Shown: positions 25,401 through 36,178, counted from the first letter of the stretch. The stretch is DNA of 64,000 nt from Riptortus pedestris (GCA_019009955.1 CM032233.1:11593501-11657500), one strand, 5' to 3'. A program made the numbers and translations. The notes: generated by a model not told the origin, from the letters alone.

Positions 25401-28400
25401 TGGAGTAAATATATTCTTGGAAGAGTTTATAGATATGGAATAGATATCTAGAACTTTAGACGCCTGTAACTAATATTGTGGGCTTTGGAGTATAATTTTT
25501 CTCATTTTTTATAAACATATGTACAAAATATTTAATTTTGATGTCGATCTAAAAACATAGATTGTGTCTAAAATCTTAAATAGCCCCACAATATAGCTTC
25601 AAGTTGGGCATTTGAACAGACAAAATAAGGAGGAATATTGATGTCTTATATTAAATACAATTCTCAATATTGTTTAATTAAATAAGACACCAATGTGCTC
25701 AATCTAATTACCGTATCCCTAAAAAAGGAGGAAAGTCAGTATCAAAATTAAGTCTGAATAAGTGATTGAGAAATTCTTAAAACTACTATTCACGCTCAAT
25801 AAATCAGCATACAATTATACTCCTTAATAAAAAAAAGAGATGCCCAGAATTGTTTACTAAATAAAATATAATGCATTGCTTTTTATGTGAAAAATTATAT
25901 ATTTATCATTGAAACATAGATAGAATATCAAAACAAATAGAACAAAAGTAAATAATTTGCTTTCAAAAGAGTACCTGTAAACTTCGATGACCTGGCAGAT
26001 GGCGAGGTGACTGGCCAGATGTTGCTTGAATAGCTAGCATAGTATCGGTGAACATACGAGCTTGCAAATTAAGTTCCCTAATCCTTTCCTGAACTGTCAT
26101 TGGACGAAGAATAACTTTCCCCGATCCCGAGAGATCCAAATTTCCGAGGAGAACATCGGTTTGTGTCGTTTGTGATAACCTCCTGAAGTACAGCCGATGC
26201 TCATCTTGGTAAACTGAAATATAACATAACAATAAGAAGTGGAAAAAAATTAACAAACATGTATTTCATCTATACTAATACAAAATAGAACTGAAACATG
26301 TAATTACATAAGCCAAAGATAACTATAGCAATGCCTCAACAAACTTCGATAAGCATATGGAGACATTTGGTTTTGCTAGCTTAGACAGTAGACAAACCGA
26401 CAAATAAAATCCAAGTGACGACTTCATACCAAACATAAGCGACGTAAGGTAATTAAATGGCTACTCATATAAATTGGAATTTGGCTGAGATTAAGAAAAA
26501 AAAAATCTCATGTGGTCACCCCATGATTTCTTTGTACTCCTATTAAATTAAATAAATAAATTGCTTAGTGGCACTCCATTTAAAGTTATTTCATTTGAAA
26601 GTGATATACAATATTTTTGTTCCAATAAATTGGATCAAAAAATGTCATACGAATTTGTAGATCTATTCATGATAAACGAAAAAGGTCCCTATCTACAATA
26701 AAAATAAAATAAACTACAACAGAAATAAATACATGATGTCAAATAAGACCTCATTTCCTAGGTAGGATTGATGAGCATTTGAACAAATTTTGGTACTTAT
26801 CGGGATCAAATCATATTAAAAAAAAAAAAATCACTATTATTTAAAATAAAACTTCTAGAATTTATTTGCAAAACAAAATGTAATTATAAATTAGAGTTAG
26901 TCCAAGACTTGGTGATGTCGTGGAGTAGCTGCATAAAGCGGTCGTCTGCCACATCAACTCTGCAAGGTAGCTGTCCAAGTGGTGTAATAATAAATGATCA
27001 CCAAGTGTTTTAATAAATTATCACTCATTTTCTAGTAACAAAAGAAACAGAATGACTAAGATAACCTAGTCAAGTATGAATGAAAAGCCTGAAGCGATAG
27101 CAATAACAGCGAATATCGATACACAGTTTTGAACCAGTAAATATTTTAACTGTAAATAATGAGTGGCCTCCCGTTAACCATTTTATCATTTATAAATTCT
27201 AGAAGTGTTATTTTAAATAATAAGGTCTTTCCTTTTAATTATGATTTAATAATTGTCTTTAATTGGGTGGCCTCTCAATAACTGATAAGTACCCACATTT
27301 TTTGAAAATTGCATCATGAGCTCTGCATGAATATAGTATAATAAATATAAAAATAAAATAAAAAATAAATGGGTGGAACATAATCCCCTTTTCTGTCCTA
27401 AACTCATTAAGACTCTGCTACATCACTGATTAGTGTGTTTTCTGGAAGCAAAAGGTAGAGACAATTACATTTTCTGGAAAACCTGGATGAGGAGATAAGT
27501 GGATTTTCAGGCTGCATTTTTTTTTTCCAGGAAAGATGCTGTTTTCCGGGAGAGGGGAGATTTCATTAGGATGACTTGAATTAAAACTAGTCAGGAACCC
27601 ATTTACCCTATACTGCTGTCTAATTAGTGTATTTTTAAGAGCAACATGAAGAGACAAGTAAAAAAAAAAAAAAAAAAACAGAAGTTAACAGAAGTATAAA
27701 TGAGTTTTTTTATTACACCTCCCCCTTCAAAAAATCGAGAGTGGTTTCACATTGCGTTCTACAACGAACTATCAAGCATTAAAAGCAACAGGAAGAGTGA
27801 AAAAGATTCCACTTGAGGCTACAGCCCCTCCCCAGACATTAGCCAGTATTAGTATGCAGACTGCAACTTCAATATTCAATCATCTTTGGTAGAATTACTG
27901 CAGCCATTAGGCGGTATCAAGTTCAAGTATACAAATTAGTGGATCAATCTACCATCCAATCTTGCCCTACTCGTATGTTGCTCGTGACAATTTAGGAAAG
28001 GAGTATTTTTTTCTGGCGAGAGAATAATATCTGTGGATTACATAATTTGAAAATAATAATTAAAAAACCTGGGTAAAATTGGAAAAGCATTAGGCAGTAG
28101 CCAGTATGAGTATAAAGATGGCAACTTCAACATACCCTCCCTCTAGTCCTGCTATACTGACTTGTTGCTACACCCTACCCAAGAGGATATTTATTTTGTT
28201 GAGAAAATAATAGCTGTGCATTTAAAAACAATCCTAGTAGACGAGAATTTTTTTTTTGGGGGGGGGGGGGGGAAGAAAGCATGAAACATCAACTTAAATT
28301 ACGTGTTGCAAGTGAGAATTTATACAAACATTATTTTCTAGTAAATGCATATGCATACATAAATACATGATAAGGACAATATTTTTGAGTGTCTATTGTG

Positions 28401-31400
28401 GATCTTACATATATTATGTTGAATAACTTCAGATCAAAAATTACCAGACACTTATGTTAGAAAAACATATAAACAGAACAAAAGGAAAATATTGTACATA
28501 ATGAACCTACAAAAACCCTCGCCTCAAAAATTTCGGAGCAAAGCTAGTTAGTTACCTTATGTGGTATAGACTACTTAAGATGTTATTATTAATGGGAAAA
28601 GGGGATTTATTGAGGATTCAATAGGAACGGTCATAATGTTGCAATAAATATATAAGCCTATTGCCAGTAACTAGCTTTTAAAAATAAAAATAAAACATTT
28701 GCACAGGGATGGGTAAGATGATTTGATTGTAAACTCAAAATTCGCAAGTTATTTGTATTGTGCTTGTCAGAATACTGGATACAGTCAACTCTTGCTAACA
28801 CGAACCTCGATAACACGAAATCCTTGATATAAAGAATTTTTTTAATCCCCTTGGAAAAACCTGTCTAACACGAAGAAATTACCGTACGTAACACGAACTA
28901 ATTTTCCGGTTATATTTTACCTCAAACATACAAACACGAAGAAAGACAAAAATTACCTCTGTAACTCGAAAATCAGTAGATAAGACAAATTTGATTAGCG
29001 CATTACCTCTATATCACGATGTTCTCAGAATGGATTTATTTAACACGAAATCCCGGCGTTGAGGTTGCAACCTGTCGGGGAGACTTAACCGGGGACAAGA
29101 GCCTTTAGTCTGTTTGCAGTCTCGTCTCGGGTATTTTTTATTATACTGTACCAAGTTAAATGTTTAATTTTGAAGTTGTAAGGGATACAGCAAAGTTTTT
29201 TTTATTTTAATCAACATTATGACTGATAGTGTTTTTCAGTTTTAAGCAAAGAAAGATTAAGGACTTATTAATCAGTGGAATTAATATTATATTTTCTGTT
29301 TTCTGTGTTTTACCGTTGTTTTTTTTTTTTTAAATTGTGTATGTTATATACATATTTTAATTCATTTAAATATTCGTAAAATATTAAGATTATGCAGATT
29401 TGTAGAAGATGTAGGGAATAAATCACAGTACATTTTTTTACCTCTGTAACACGAATTTTCATTTAGTTCACCTCTATAACTCGAACGATGCCTAAGACGA
29501 ACTATACATAACACAAACAAAAATGGCAGTCCCGTGGAATTTCGTGATAGTGAGAGTCGACTGTACTAGTTTCTAGTGAAACACAGCAAAGGAGGTAACA
29601 GCTCAAATCATAAACCAACATCTAATTAAAAATAAAATTTGAGGAGACACTTCATATGACAGATTCATTGCTTAGTTGGTTCAAAGGTTGAACACAATAA
29701 CTCCCTTATTTTCATGCCATGACTACTTAAAATATTTACATTCAAATCAGAACTATTATAATGAAGTAATAAATATAACTACATAATAGCTACCAGCATC
29801 AAAAGGTGAAATAAAACATAAGCACCGGGATAGGTAAGATATCTATTGAAAATTCAAAAGCTGTTTGAATTATAGTTGGCAGAATACAGGACATTAGTTT
29901 CTAGTGTAACAAGGTAATGAGGTAATATCCCAAATCATAAACAAACCTCTCATTAGAACTAAAATTTGAGGAGACACTTCATTTGATTGTTTCTTTACTC
30001 AGAAAGTTCAAAGGTTGAACACAATTATTGCCCCATTTTCAAAACAACACTGTTAACATATTCACACTCAAATCGGAACTGTCATAATGACAGTAATAAA
30101 TACATGTGCATAATACTAATATTTAGTAGCTTTCATAATGAAAAATAAGAAATTAGCAAAGATATTGGTAAGATGTTTAGCTTGGAAGCTGAAAAATCAC
30201 AAGCTATTTGAGCTACACTTGGCAGAATATTGGATATTAGTTTCTAGTGTAACAAGGCACAAAGGTAATATCCTAAATAATAAACCAACTTCCCATTAAA
30301 CACACAAATTTGAGGAGCGTCTTCATTTGATTGTTTCTTTATTCAGAAAGTTCAAAGGTTGAACACAATTATTGCCCCATTTTCAAAAAAACATTGTGAA
30401 ATAAAACATAAGCACTGGGATAGGTAAGATGTCTATTGAAAATTTGAAAGCTGTTTGAATTATAGTTGGCAGAATACAGGACATTGGTTTCTAGTGCAAC
30501 AAGGCAAATAGGTAATATCCTAAATGATAATCCAACCTCTCATTAAAACTAAAATTTGAGGAGTTGCTTCATTTGATTATTTCATTACTTAAGTTGTTCA
30601 AAGATTGAACACAATTACTGCCCTATTTTCAAGCTCTCATCCCTTAACATATTCACATTCAAATAGGAACTCTCACAATATAGCTAAGTACATGCACTTG
30701 ATACTAACAATTACCAGCTTCTAAAATGTGAAGTAAAACATTAACACAGGGATAGGTAAGATGTAAATTGAAAATGCATATGCTATTTGAGCTACACTTG
30801 GCAGAATGTGGGATATTAGTTTCTTGTATAACAAGTCACAGGGGTAATATCAAAATCATAAACTATCTTCTCAATAAAATAATAATCTACTTCATTTGAT
30901 TGTTTCATTAGTTAGGTTATTCAATAGTTGAACACAATTACTGCCCTATTTTCAAGCCATCACTCCTTGACATATTCACACTCAAATAGAAACTGTCACA
31001 ATATAACTAAATATATGCACATAATACAATTAGTAGCTCCCAAAATGAAAAATAAGACATTAGCACAGGGAAAGGTAAGATGTTTTGCTTATAAAATGAA
31101 AACATAAAAGGTATTTGAGATGTACTTGCCAGAATGCAGGTCATTAGACTCTAGTGTATGAAGGCAACAAATTAAAACCACAAATCATAAACCTACTTCT
31201 CATTAAAACACAAATTTGAGGAGACACTTCATTTGATTGTTTCATCACTTAGTTGGTTCATAAATTGATCACAATTACTGCCCTATTTCCTAGCCAACAC
31301 TTCTCAACATATTCACACTCAAATAGGAACTGTCACAATATGACTAATTATATGCACCTAATACAGTTAGTAGCTTCCAAAATGACAAATACTACAGTAA

Positions 31401-32987
31401 CACAGTGCTGGGTAAGATGTTTTGGTTATAAAATAAAAACATAAAGGTATTTAGAGATGCACTTACCAGAATGAAGGATATTAGTTTCTAGTATAACAAT
31501 GCAAGGAGGTAATATCCAAAATCATAAACCAACTTGTCATTAAATCACAAATTTAAAGACCTACTTCATTTGATTGTTTCATCGCTTAGGTGGTTCAAAG
31601 GTTGAACACAATTACTGCCCTATTTTCTAGCCATCATTCCTGAACATATTCACACTCAAATAGGAACTGTCACAATATAACTAATTATATGCACATAATA
31701 CTAACAGTTAGTAGCTTCCAAAATGTGAAGTAAAACTTTAGCACAGCGATAGGTAAGATGTGTATTGAAAATGCACAAGCTATTTGAGCTACACTGGGCA
31801 GAATACGGGAAATTAGTTTCTAGTGTAACAAGACAAGGATGTAATATATTAAATCATAAACCTACTAAAACTGAAATTGAAAGATCTACTTCATTTGATT
31901 GTTTCATTGCCTAGGTGGTTCAAAGATTGAGCACAATCACTGTCCTATTTTCAAGCTATCATTCCTTAACACTGCTCAAAAAGGAACTGTCTGAATATAG
32001 CTAAACATATGCACCTAATACTGACAGTTAGTAGCATCCAAAAGGTAGAAATAAAACATGGAATATGTCTTGATTGTATACTGGGAAGGTATTTGAGATG
32101 CACTTGACAGAATGCAGGACATTAGTTTCTAGTATAACAAGGCGAAGAGGTAATATATACCAAATCATAAACCAACCTCTCTTTAAAACACAAATTATAG
32201 GAGACACTTCATTTGATTGTTTCATTGCTTAGGTTGTTCAAAGATTGAGCACAATCACTGCCCTATTTTCAAGCTATCATTCCTTAGCAGTGCTCAAATA
32301 GGAACTGTCTCAATATAGTTAAACATATGAACCTAATACTGACAGTTAGTAGCATCCAAAAGATAGAAATAAAACACGGAATATATCTTGATTGTAAACT
32401 GAGAAGGTATTTGAGATGCACTTATTAGTTTCTAGCATAAGAATGCAAGGAGGTAGCAAGTTTCAGCACTTCATTAATAACTGCATATATGGCAAGGAAG
32501 ATAATTGGTGGAAAATAATGAAATGAAGATGAATTTCTCCTGAATTTGTTGGCTGTTGTAAATCAGCACGAGTATATTAAAAAAGGGAATGGTGAAATGT
32601 TGCAATATGTACGTCAATACTCTCGAAATAAAATACTTGAAAGACGACTTTTGACATGATATGCAGATACACGAATTATAACACTTAGACAAAGGATTAA
32701 TGGTATAATCTAAGGAATCAGACCTTCGGCGGAATAATATCCAATTGTTAACTTCTAAAAATAAAATGGAACGAGATTTTGGACGATAAAATGCATGAAA
32801 GGATGCGAATATGAAAGGATATTAGGGTATTTGTAATAAATACTATACCTTCAGCTTCTCTCCTGCCTAGTTTCCTGCAGAAAGCCGTCCTTACAACTGA
32901 ATAGCCGACATAAGCAAAGCCAGCGAATATAGCAGAGCAGAGGGCCACTTTGTTAACAGTCTTATCACCAGCACTGCTATTCGCCAT
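13934..32987 (-). CDS. ARMC10: ARMC10-like armadillo-repeat protein, 8 coding exons
   Basis: Joining exons 32849-32987, 25975-26213, 18848-19128, 17146-17263, 16866-17000, 16533-16778, 15523-15686 and 13934-14063 gives 1452 bases: 483 codons plus TAA. Every junction is GT-AG and in phase. Residues 14-32 form a hydrophobic segment followed by basic residues (RTAFCRKLGRR), the signal-anchor pattern of ARMC10/ARMCX proteins of the mitochondrial outer membrane. Residues about 127-205 are a Ser/Arg-rich linker. Residues about 220-483 form an armadillo domain with helical repeats such as LQALATLTNMAV, LQALRVLVNLS and LLRIVTLLANLT. The protein is longer than human ARMC10, mainly because of the linker. 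In mammals these proteins influence mitochondrial distribution and fission; that role here is inferred. ARMC12 or another Arm_2 relative is possible. Confidence 0.8.
14959..15116 (-). repeat. tRNA-derived SINE copy in intron 7
   Basis: It resembles the SINE copies at 40781-40984 and 49492-49695. The shared words are the 'cctgagcc' head, 'actcacatgg', the B-box region and the 'aataaattcct' tail section. This copy is more diverged, and its distal tail differs from the other two. Confidence 0.65.
15523..15686 (-). CDS. ARMC10: ARMC10-like exon 7
   Basis: The acceptor reads TTTTTAG|GCTCCT and the donor ACTAT|GTGAGT; 164 bases, ending in phase 2. It encodes APKKLLHLLDMTTNEDILLR and IVTLLANLTQ, followed by a proline/acidic loop (DLPLEDKAPSPDT). 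Confidence 0.83.
15985..16170 (-). repeat. Decayed family H copy in intron 6
   Basis: It reads as family H core in reverse ('ctgaattcagccatta', 'tttggtaaagatcaac', 'gagtgttaacagacatata') followed by the 5' module words 'ggtaggattgatggacat'. Both ends are lost. It shows that the family is old enough to have decayed inside this gene. A separate (TA)n tract lies at 16380-16424. Confidence 0.7.
16533..16778 (-). CDS. ARMC10: ARMC10-like exon 6 (two ARM repeats)
   Basis: The acceptor reads CATTTCAG|GATTCA. The donor CAT|GTAATC is weaker than the others but keeps phase 0; 82 codons. It encodes two armadillo repeats (LTLQALATLTNMAVLSDW and IKLQALRVLVNLSCNDDM). Confidence 0.83.
16866..17000 (-). CDS. 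ARMC10: ARMC10-like exon 5
   Basis: The acceptor reads TTTTTAG|GTGACA and the donor AAA|GTATGA; 45 codons. It encodes VTLREVGCLIRVQRLL through VQLSAITALGNLSLNSDN, a textbook armadillo repeat with the ALxNLS helix-3 signature. The intron to exon 6 is 87 bases. Confidence 0.85.
17146..17263 (-). CDS. ARMC10: ARMC10-like exon 4 (start of ARM domain)
   Basis: The acceptor reads TTTTTAG|AGAG and the donor CAA|GTGAGT, close to consensus. It encodes EIPRHDAKSLAILLQSNDAA through IPANQ, an N-terminal armadillo helix pair. The intron to exon 5 is only 145 bases. Confidence 0.82.
17264..18847. other. ARMC10: Intron 3 of the ARMC10-like gene; no feature seen
   Basis: AT-rich intronic sequence. I see no mobile element termini, tandem repeat or RNA gene. 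Confidence 0.6.
18848..19128 (-). CDS. ARMC10: ARMC10-like exon 3 (basic Ser/Arg linker)
   Basis: The acceptor reads TTTCAG|TGCTCT and the donor AAAG|GTATATTC; 281 bases. It encodes a polar, serine- and arginine-rich, presumably disordered segment (PKSKRGTRRSMRSRAQSHSP), with several SP/RS sites that could be phosphorylated. It then gives a Lys/Glu/Gln-rich probable helix (LKEKEQQLKLNLDKIAQQQR). This linker makes the protein longer than mammalian ARMC10. It ends in phase 2. Confidence 0.8.
19578..19931 (+). mobile_element. Family H (HINE-like) copy in intron 2, variant B
   Basis: It starts in the core at 'agatcaagttcgttaatgg' and runs through the variant-B 3' module to the terminal stem-loop and GACGGACC (stem-loop near 19910-19922). 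The 5' module and TA tract are missing. Confidence 0.75.
19932..22518. other. ARMC10: Intron 2 sequence without recognised features
   Basis: AT-rich intronic DNA; the small ORFs have no family signature. No RNA gene or terminal repeats recognised. Confidence 0.5.
22519..22597. mobile_element. TTAA-flanked near-perfect palindrome (piggyBac-type fold-back)
   Basis: Bases 22519-22557 pair with 22559-22597. Over 39 pairs I count two mismatches and three G-T wobbles, with essentially no loop. TTAA stands at both outer edges, and the inner termini read TCCTTTCC and GGAAGGG, the CCCTT-like ends typical of piggyBac-group miniature elements. It lies in intron 2. Confidence 0.55.
23202..23345. mobile_element. 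piggyBac-type MITE (136 bp) with TTAA duplications
   Basis: TTAA at 23202-23205 and 23342-23345 flanks perfect 12-bp terminal inverted repeats, CCCATTCAGTGC and its complement GCACTGAATGGG. The TTAA target, a terminal CCC and the short length are diagnostic of a non-autonomous piggyBac-group element. It lies in intron 2 and encodes nothing. Confidence 0.85.
23346..25974. other. ARMC10: Distal part of intron 2; nothing recognised
   Basis: AT-rich intronic sequence with a slightly GC-richer patch at about 23985-24090. The overlapping ORFs on both strands around 24690-24920 come from CA/TG-rich simple sequence and lack protein character. Confidence 0.5.
25975..26213 (-). CDS. ARMC10: ARMC10-like exon 2
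   Basis: The acceptor reads TTTCAG|TTTACC and the donor CAG|GTACTC; 239 bases, residues 47-126. It encodes a linker with DEHRLYFRRLSQ and an amphipathic stretch VQERIRELNLQARMF, probably helical. No catalytic motif. It completes the split Val codon from exon 1 and ends on a codon boundary. Confidence 0.8.
26745..27325 (-). mobile_element. Family H fragment split by a long-TIR MITE
   Basis: The outer sequences (26755-26789 'ggtaggattgatgagcattt', 27298-27325 'tttgaaaattgcatcatgag') join into the family H 5' module. The insert (about 26790-27297) has inverted ends GGTACTTATC / GATAAGTACC. Its long inner inverted repeat, 26831-26865 against 27196-27231, contains TTATTTAAAATAA and TTCTAGAATTTAT. 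The left arm carries a deletion relative to the right. Target-site duplication is unclear, so the superfamily is not assigned. Confidence 0.6.
27836..28225. repeat. Two diverged tandem copies of a ~250-bp unit
   Basis: 27838-28050 and 28087-28225 share 'gcaacttcaa', 'cttgttgct'-like and 'agaataatatctgtg / agaaaataatagctgtg' words in the same order. Diverged direct duplication in intron 1; a G-run follows at 28257-28272. Confidence 0.5.
28600..32460. repeat. Intronic satellite array, unit about 330 bp
   Basis: At least nine diverged units in direct orientation, phased by 'cttcatttgattgtttc' at about 29648, 29977, 30319, 30566, 30889, 31226, 31563, 31888 and 32206. Spacing is 318-342 bases, apart from one short unit of about 247. 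Each unit holds 'cagaata..ggacattagtttctagtgta', a 'gttcaaaggttgaacaca' imperfect palindrome and 'actgccctattttc'. It fills most of intron 1 close to exon 1. Short pieces of the same unit recur at 36179-36240 and 40985-41066. Confidence 0.85.
28780..29565. mobile_element. Non-autonomous pogo/Tigger-like element (782 bp)
   Basis: TA duplications (28780-28781, 29564-29565) flank inverted ends CAGTCAACTCTTGCTAACAC and, reading inward from the right, CAGTCGACTCTCACTATCAC. Removing it restores the satellite word 'gaatac-gga-a-tagtttctag', which fixes the borders. Inside, the motif TAACACGAA or close variants (taactcgaa, atcacga) recurs about ten times. This is the iterated-site pattern of pogo-type transposase binding regions. 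No transposase ORF remains. Confidence 0.8.
32849..32987 (-). CDS. ARMC10: ARMC10-like exon 1 (start and membrane anchor)
   Basis: ATG at 32987-32985 has A at -3 and G at +4, a strong initiation context. The frame stays open upstream, but I see no earlier in-frame ATG before position 33056; the codon at 33056 is TTG. The exon encodes MANSSAGDK, then the membrane segment (residues 14-32) and the basic stop-transfer stretch. It ends in phase 1 at a donor reading AAG|GTATAG. Confidence 0.8.
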
Positions 32988-33503
32988 ACTACACTCCCCG
33001 GCCACACACTCGCACTCTCTAGTCACAATATTATTCAATATGCCACCATGCTCCAATGCTCTACGGCCCCTTTCAAACTAAACATCGAGCAGTTTAAATC
33101 GAACACAAACATACTAACTTAGAGGAGTTCTATCAAATCCGATAAGGGGCAGAGACAGTTTAACCTTGACAGGGCAACCTCCGAACCAATAATATCTGAA
33201 TAGAATCAGAAAAATACTGTAAAACCTGTCACAAAATTACCTAGTAATTAAAAAAGAATGTGAGTTTAATTATCCTAATTTTATTAAATTCCAATCTGAC
33301 TTTTAATGAAAAACTACGGACACAATAAAGTTGAGCGAAAATGAGGGGAGCCCCATCTCTTCTTGAAATCAAATAATCTCCATTTTATTATCAATTTACA
33401 CAGTGCACATTTATAAAAATCTTCTTAGACTAAGGAGATTGCCCACGCAATGCAATATGGCACGCAGATAATCTTATCACACCACCTATTTTAGCATCAG
33501 CTA
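32988..33503. promoter_or_regulatory. ARMC10: Upstream region of the ARMC10-like gene
   Basis: This stretch precedes the start codon on the minus strand. It should hold the 5' UTR and core promoter and is slightly less AT-rich near 33060-33190. No convincing TATA box or initiator can be fixed by eye. The first family H element begins at 33504, so the promoter-proximal space free of transposons is about 500 bases. Confidence 0.35.
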
Positions 33504-33564
33504 TTAGCAGATTTCCCTTAAGAGAAATCAGCTATTGAGGTCGTACTCATAGGTCGAAATATAT

Positions 33565-33624
<60 letters not shown>

Positions 33625-34084
33625 CTGTTAACGCTCTAGCGGTCGCAATTTTCTTTTGATCGTTACCAAACTCGATATTTAAACGTTTTATGTAAAAATA
33701 AAGATCAAGTTCGTTAATGGCTGAAATCGGACCAGTGGGAGGAGGGGTTTAGAGGGGAGGATTTTCGAAAATTCGAAATATCTCCGTTACTATACGTCGG
33801 ATCGAAAAATTATATAGAATCAATCTTATTGCAAATTAAATTTACTATAAATAATGTTCATACATTTATTCTGTATCTTGAATATTAACCGAGATATTTG
33901 CATTTTTCTGTTTTCAGCTTCTGAGATGAGATCGGCTAACTTCGGGTCTAGTCGTGAGTTTCCGTCAAGTGCTAGTTCGGGCCGTTCCCATAACTGTTCG
34001 GCTCTCTATTCTGAAATTTCTCTATTGTAAAACTTCACGTGGGAAATCTGCTTAGTTTACGCAGCCCCTGCGTGACGGACTTTT
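33504..34084 (+). mobile_element. Family H (HINE-like) copy, variant A
   Basis: It begins TTAGCAGATTTCCCTTAAG (here with one palindrome mismatch), has a shortened 5' module, (TA)n at about 33563-33620 and the core word 'cgctctagcggtcgc'. The variant-A 3' module follows ('gagatcggctaacttcggg'), then GGGAAATCTGCTTAG and the stem-loop ACGCAGCCCCTGCGT, ending GACGGACTTTT. Confidence 0.85.
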
Positions 34085-34684
34085 GAGATACTCATGACGT
34101 GATTTTCAAAAAATGTCTCCAAATGTCCCTCGATGATACCTAGTAGATGAGGCCCGTTCAAACTTGTATATATACCTATATATTTGTCTGTTGACGCTCT
34201 AGCGGTCGCAATTTTTGTCTTATCGTTACCAAACTTGATATATAATCGTTTTATACAAAAAGAAAGATCGAGTTCATTAACGGCAGAAATCGGACCAGGT
34301 GGAGGGACTGTTTAGAGGGGGAGAATTTCGAAAATTCTTAATATCTCTGTTATTATACGTCGGATCGAAAACTTGCATATAACAAATCTTATTGCAAATG
34401 TAATTTTCTACAAATGTTGCTATGTACATTTTTTCGCTATCTTGATTATTAACGGATATATGCGCATTAATAATTAGTTTTCTTATCCCGCCTTCAGGTA
34501 AACCCCCACTTATCCGACTCATGTCATATAAACAATAAGCAGTTATATTATGAAGCCATTTATATTTGAAGCCTGAATACCAAATATAGTCCTCATTGAA
34601 CATTTACTTTTTGAGATAAATGCAAATACGGGATGCACGTGGGAAATCTGCTTAGTTAACGCAGGCCCTAGTTGACGGACTTTT
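34085..34684 (+). mobile_element. Family H copy, variant B, abutting the previous copy
   Basis: It follows the preceding 3' end head to tail, with the 5' palindrome missing. It carries the 5' module, short TA tract, core, the variant-B 3' module ('aacccccact', 'aaataccaaatata-like', 'gataaatgcaaatac') and a slightly mutated terminal stem-loop before GACGGACTTTT. Confidence 0.8.
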
Positions 34685-34809
34685 ATGTCTTATCGTTACC
34701 AAAATTCATATATAATTGTTTTATATAAAAAGAAAGATTAAGTTCGTTAACATATGAAATAGAACCGGGGGAAGGAACTGTTTAGAGGGAGATTTTTTGA
34801 AGAAATTTG

Positions 34810-34866
<57 letters not shown>

Positions 34867-35716
34867 GTGCTGGGTTCCCACACACGTCGCGATTTTTTGT
34901 TTAATCGTTACGAAACTGAATATATAAGTGTTTATGTAAAAAGAAAGATCGAGTTCATTAACGATTGAAATCGGACCGGGGGAGGAGGGGTTTTAAGAGA
35001 AAAGGAATTTTCGAAAATTCTTATATATCTCCGTTATTATGCGCCCGGACCGAAAAATGATATAGCGCCATTTCTTATTGCAAAAGCATAGGTTCTATTA
35101 AATGTTATTCTTGTACATTGTTTGAATTATCTTTAATTATTAAACAAGTTATTTCCGTAATAATATATATTTATATATATAAATATAATAATAATAATAT
35201 ATTTGTCCTGTTAACCCAGCACTAGCGTCCCCGCGAATTTTTGTTTAATCGTTTACGAAACTGAATAATAAGAGTTTTAAGAAAAAGAAAAGATCAAGTT
35301 CGTTAACGGACTGAATCAGACCGGGGAGGAGGGGTTTAGAGAAGAGGAATTTCGAAAATTCTTAATATCTCCGTTATTATGCGCCGGACCGAAAAATGAT
35401 ATAGCGCCAATCTTATTGCAAAAGCAATGTTCTATAAATGTTATTCTGTACATTGTTTGATTATCTTTAATATTAACCGAGTTATTTCCGTATTTTAGAC
35501 TTCGGTCTCCAGTAAACCCCCATTCCTGCTCATGCTATAATCAACAATGATATGCGAGCTATATTATGAATTGGCAACTTTATTTGAAGCCTAAATAACA
35601 AATCATGTTTCTCGATTGAGACTTATAAATTACAAAATAACGTGATGCCCCCCCAAGAGGGGAAATCTGCTTTTTGACATAACTGCGCAGACCCTACTGC
35701 GCGACGGGAATTTTCT
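34685..35716 (+). mobile_element. Cluster of truncated family H copies
   Basis: Three incomplete copies in series: a core fragment up to the TA tract at 34805-34862; a core copy at about 34863-35165; and a longer variant-B copy at 35205-35716 ending near a degenerate 'gcgcgacgggaatttt'. The two later copies carry many one-base insertions relative to others, which suggests sequence error as well as decay. Confidence 0.7.
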
Positions 35717-35814
35717 ATTGTTTACTGCTAATGTACCAAACCCAATGCAAGTAGAGAACTGCACTATGTTTATAATGGACTGAGGCCATTACGGTACCCG
35801 GGGAAAATGGATAA

Positions 35815-36178
35815 GAAATAGTCCGTCACGCAGGAGCTGCATAAACTATGCAGATTTCCTGCGTATTTGCATTTATCTCAAAAGTGAAAGTTCAATGAGA
35901 ACAATATTTGGTATTCAGGCATCAAATAATGAGCTTCATAATACAACAGCTTATTGTTTATATAACATGAGTAGGAGTGGTGGTTTAAAAAATGCAAATA
36001 TCTCGGTTAATAATCAAGATACTTAAAATACGTACATAACAACATTTATAGAACATTAAATTTACAATAATATTGGTTCCATACAATGTATCGATCCTAC
36101 GCATAATAACGTACATATTAAGCATTTTCGAAATCCCCTCTCTAACCCCCCCCCCTCCCACTGGTTGGATTTCAGCGA
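35815..36178 (-). mobile_element. Family H 3' portion, variant B, reverse strand
   Basis: It starts with 'agtccgtcacgcagg', the reversed terminal stem-loop, and runs through variant B to the core ('cctctctaacccccc', 'ctggttggatttcagcg'). There it is cut off by a satellite fragment at 36179-36240. Confidence 0.75.

Noticed and set aside
32748..33056. Longer first exon of the ARMC10-like gene starting at 33056
   Set aside because: The codon there is TTG, not ATG; the first in-frame ATG is at 32987 with a strong context, and the reading past 32849 is intron.
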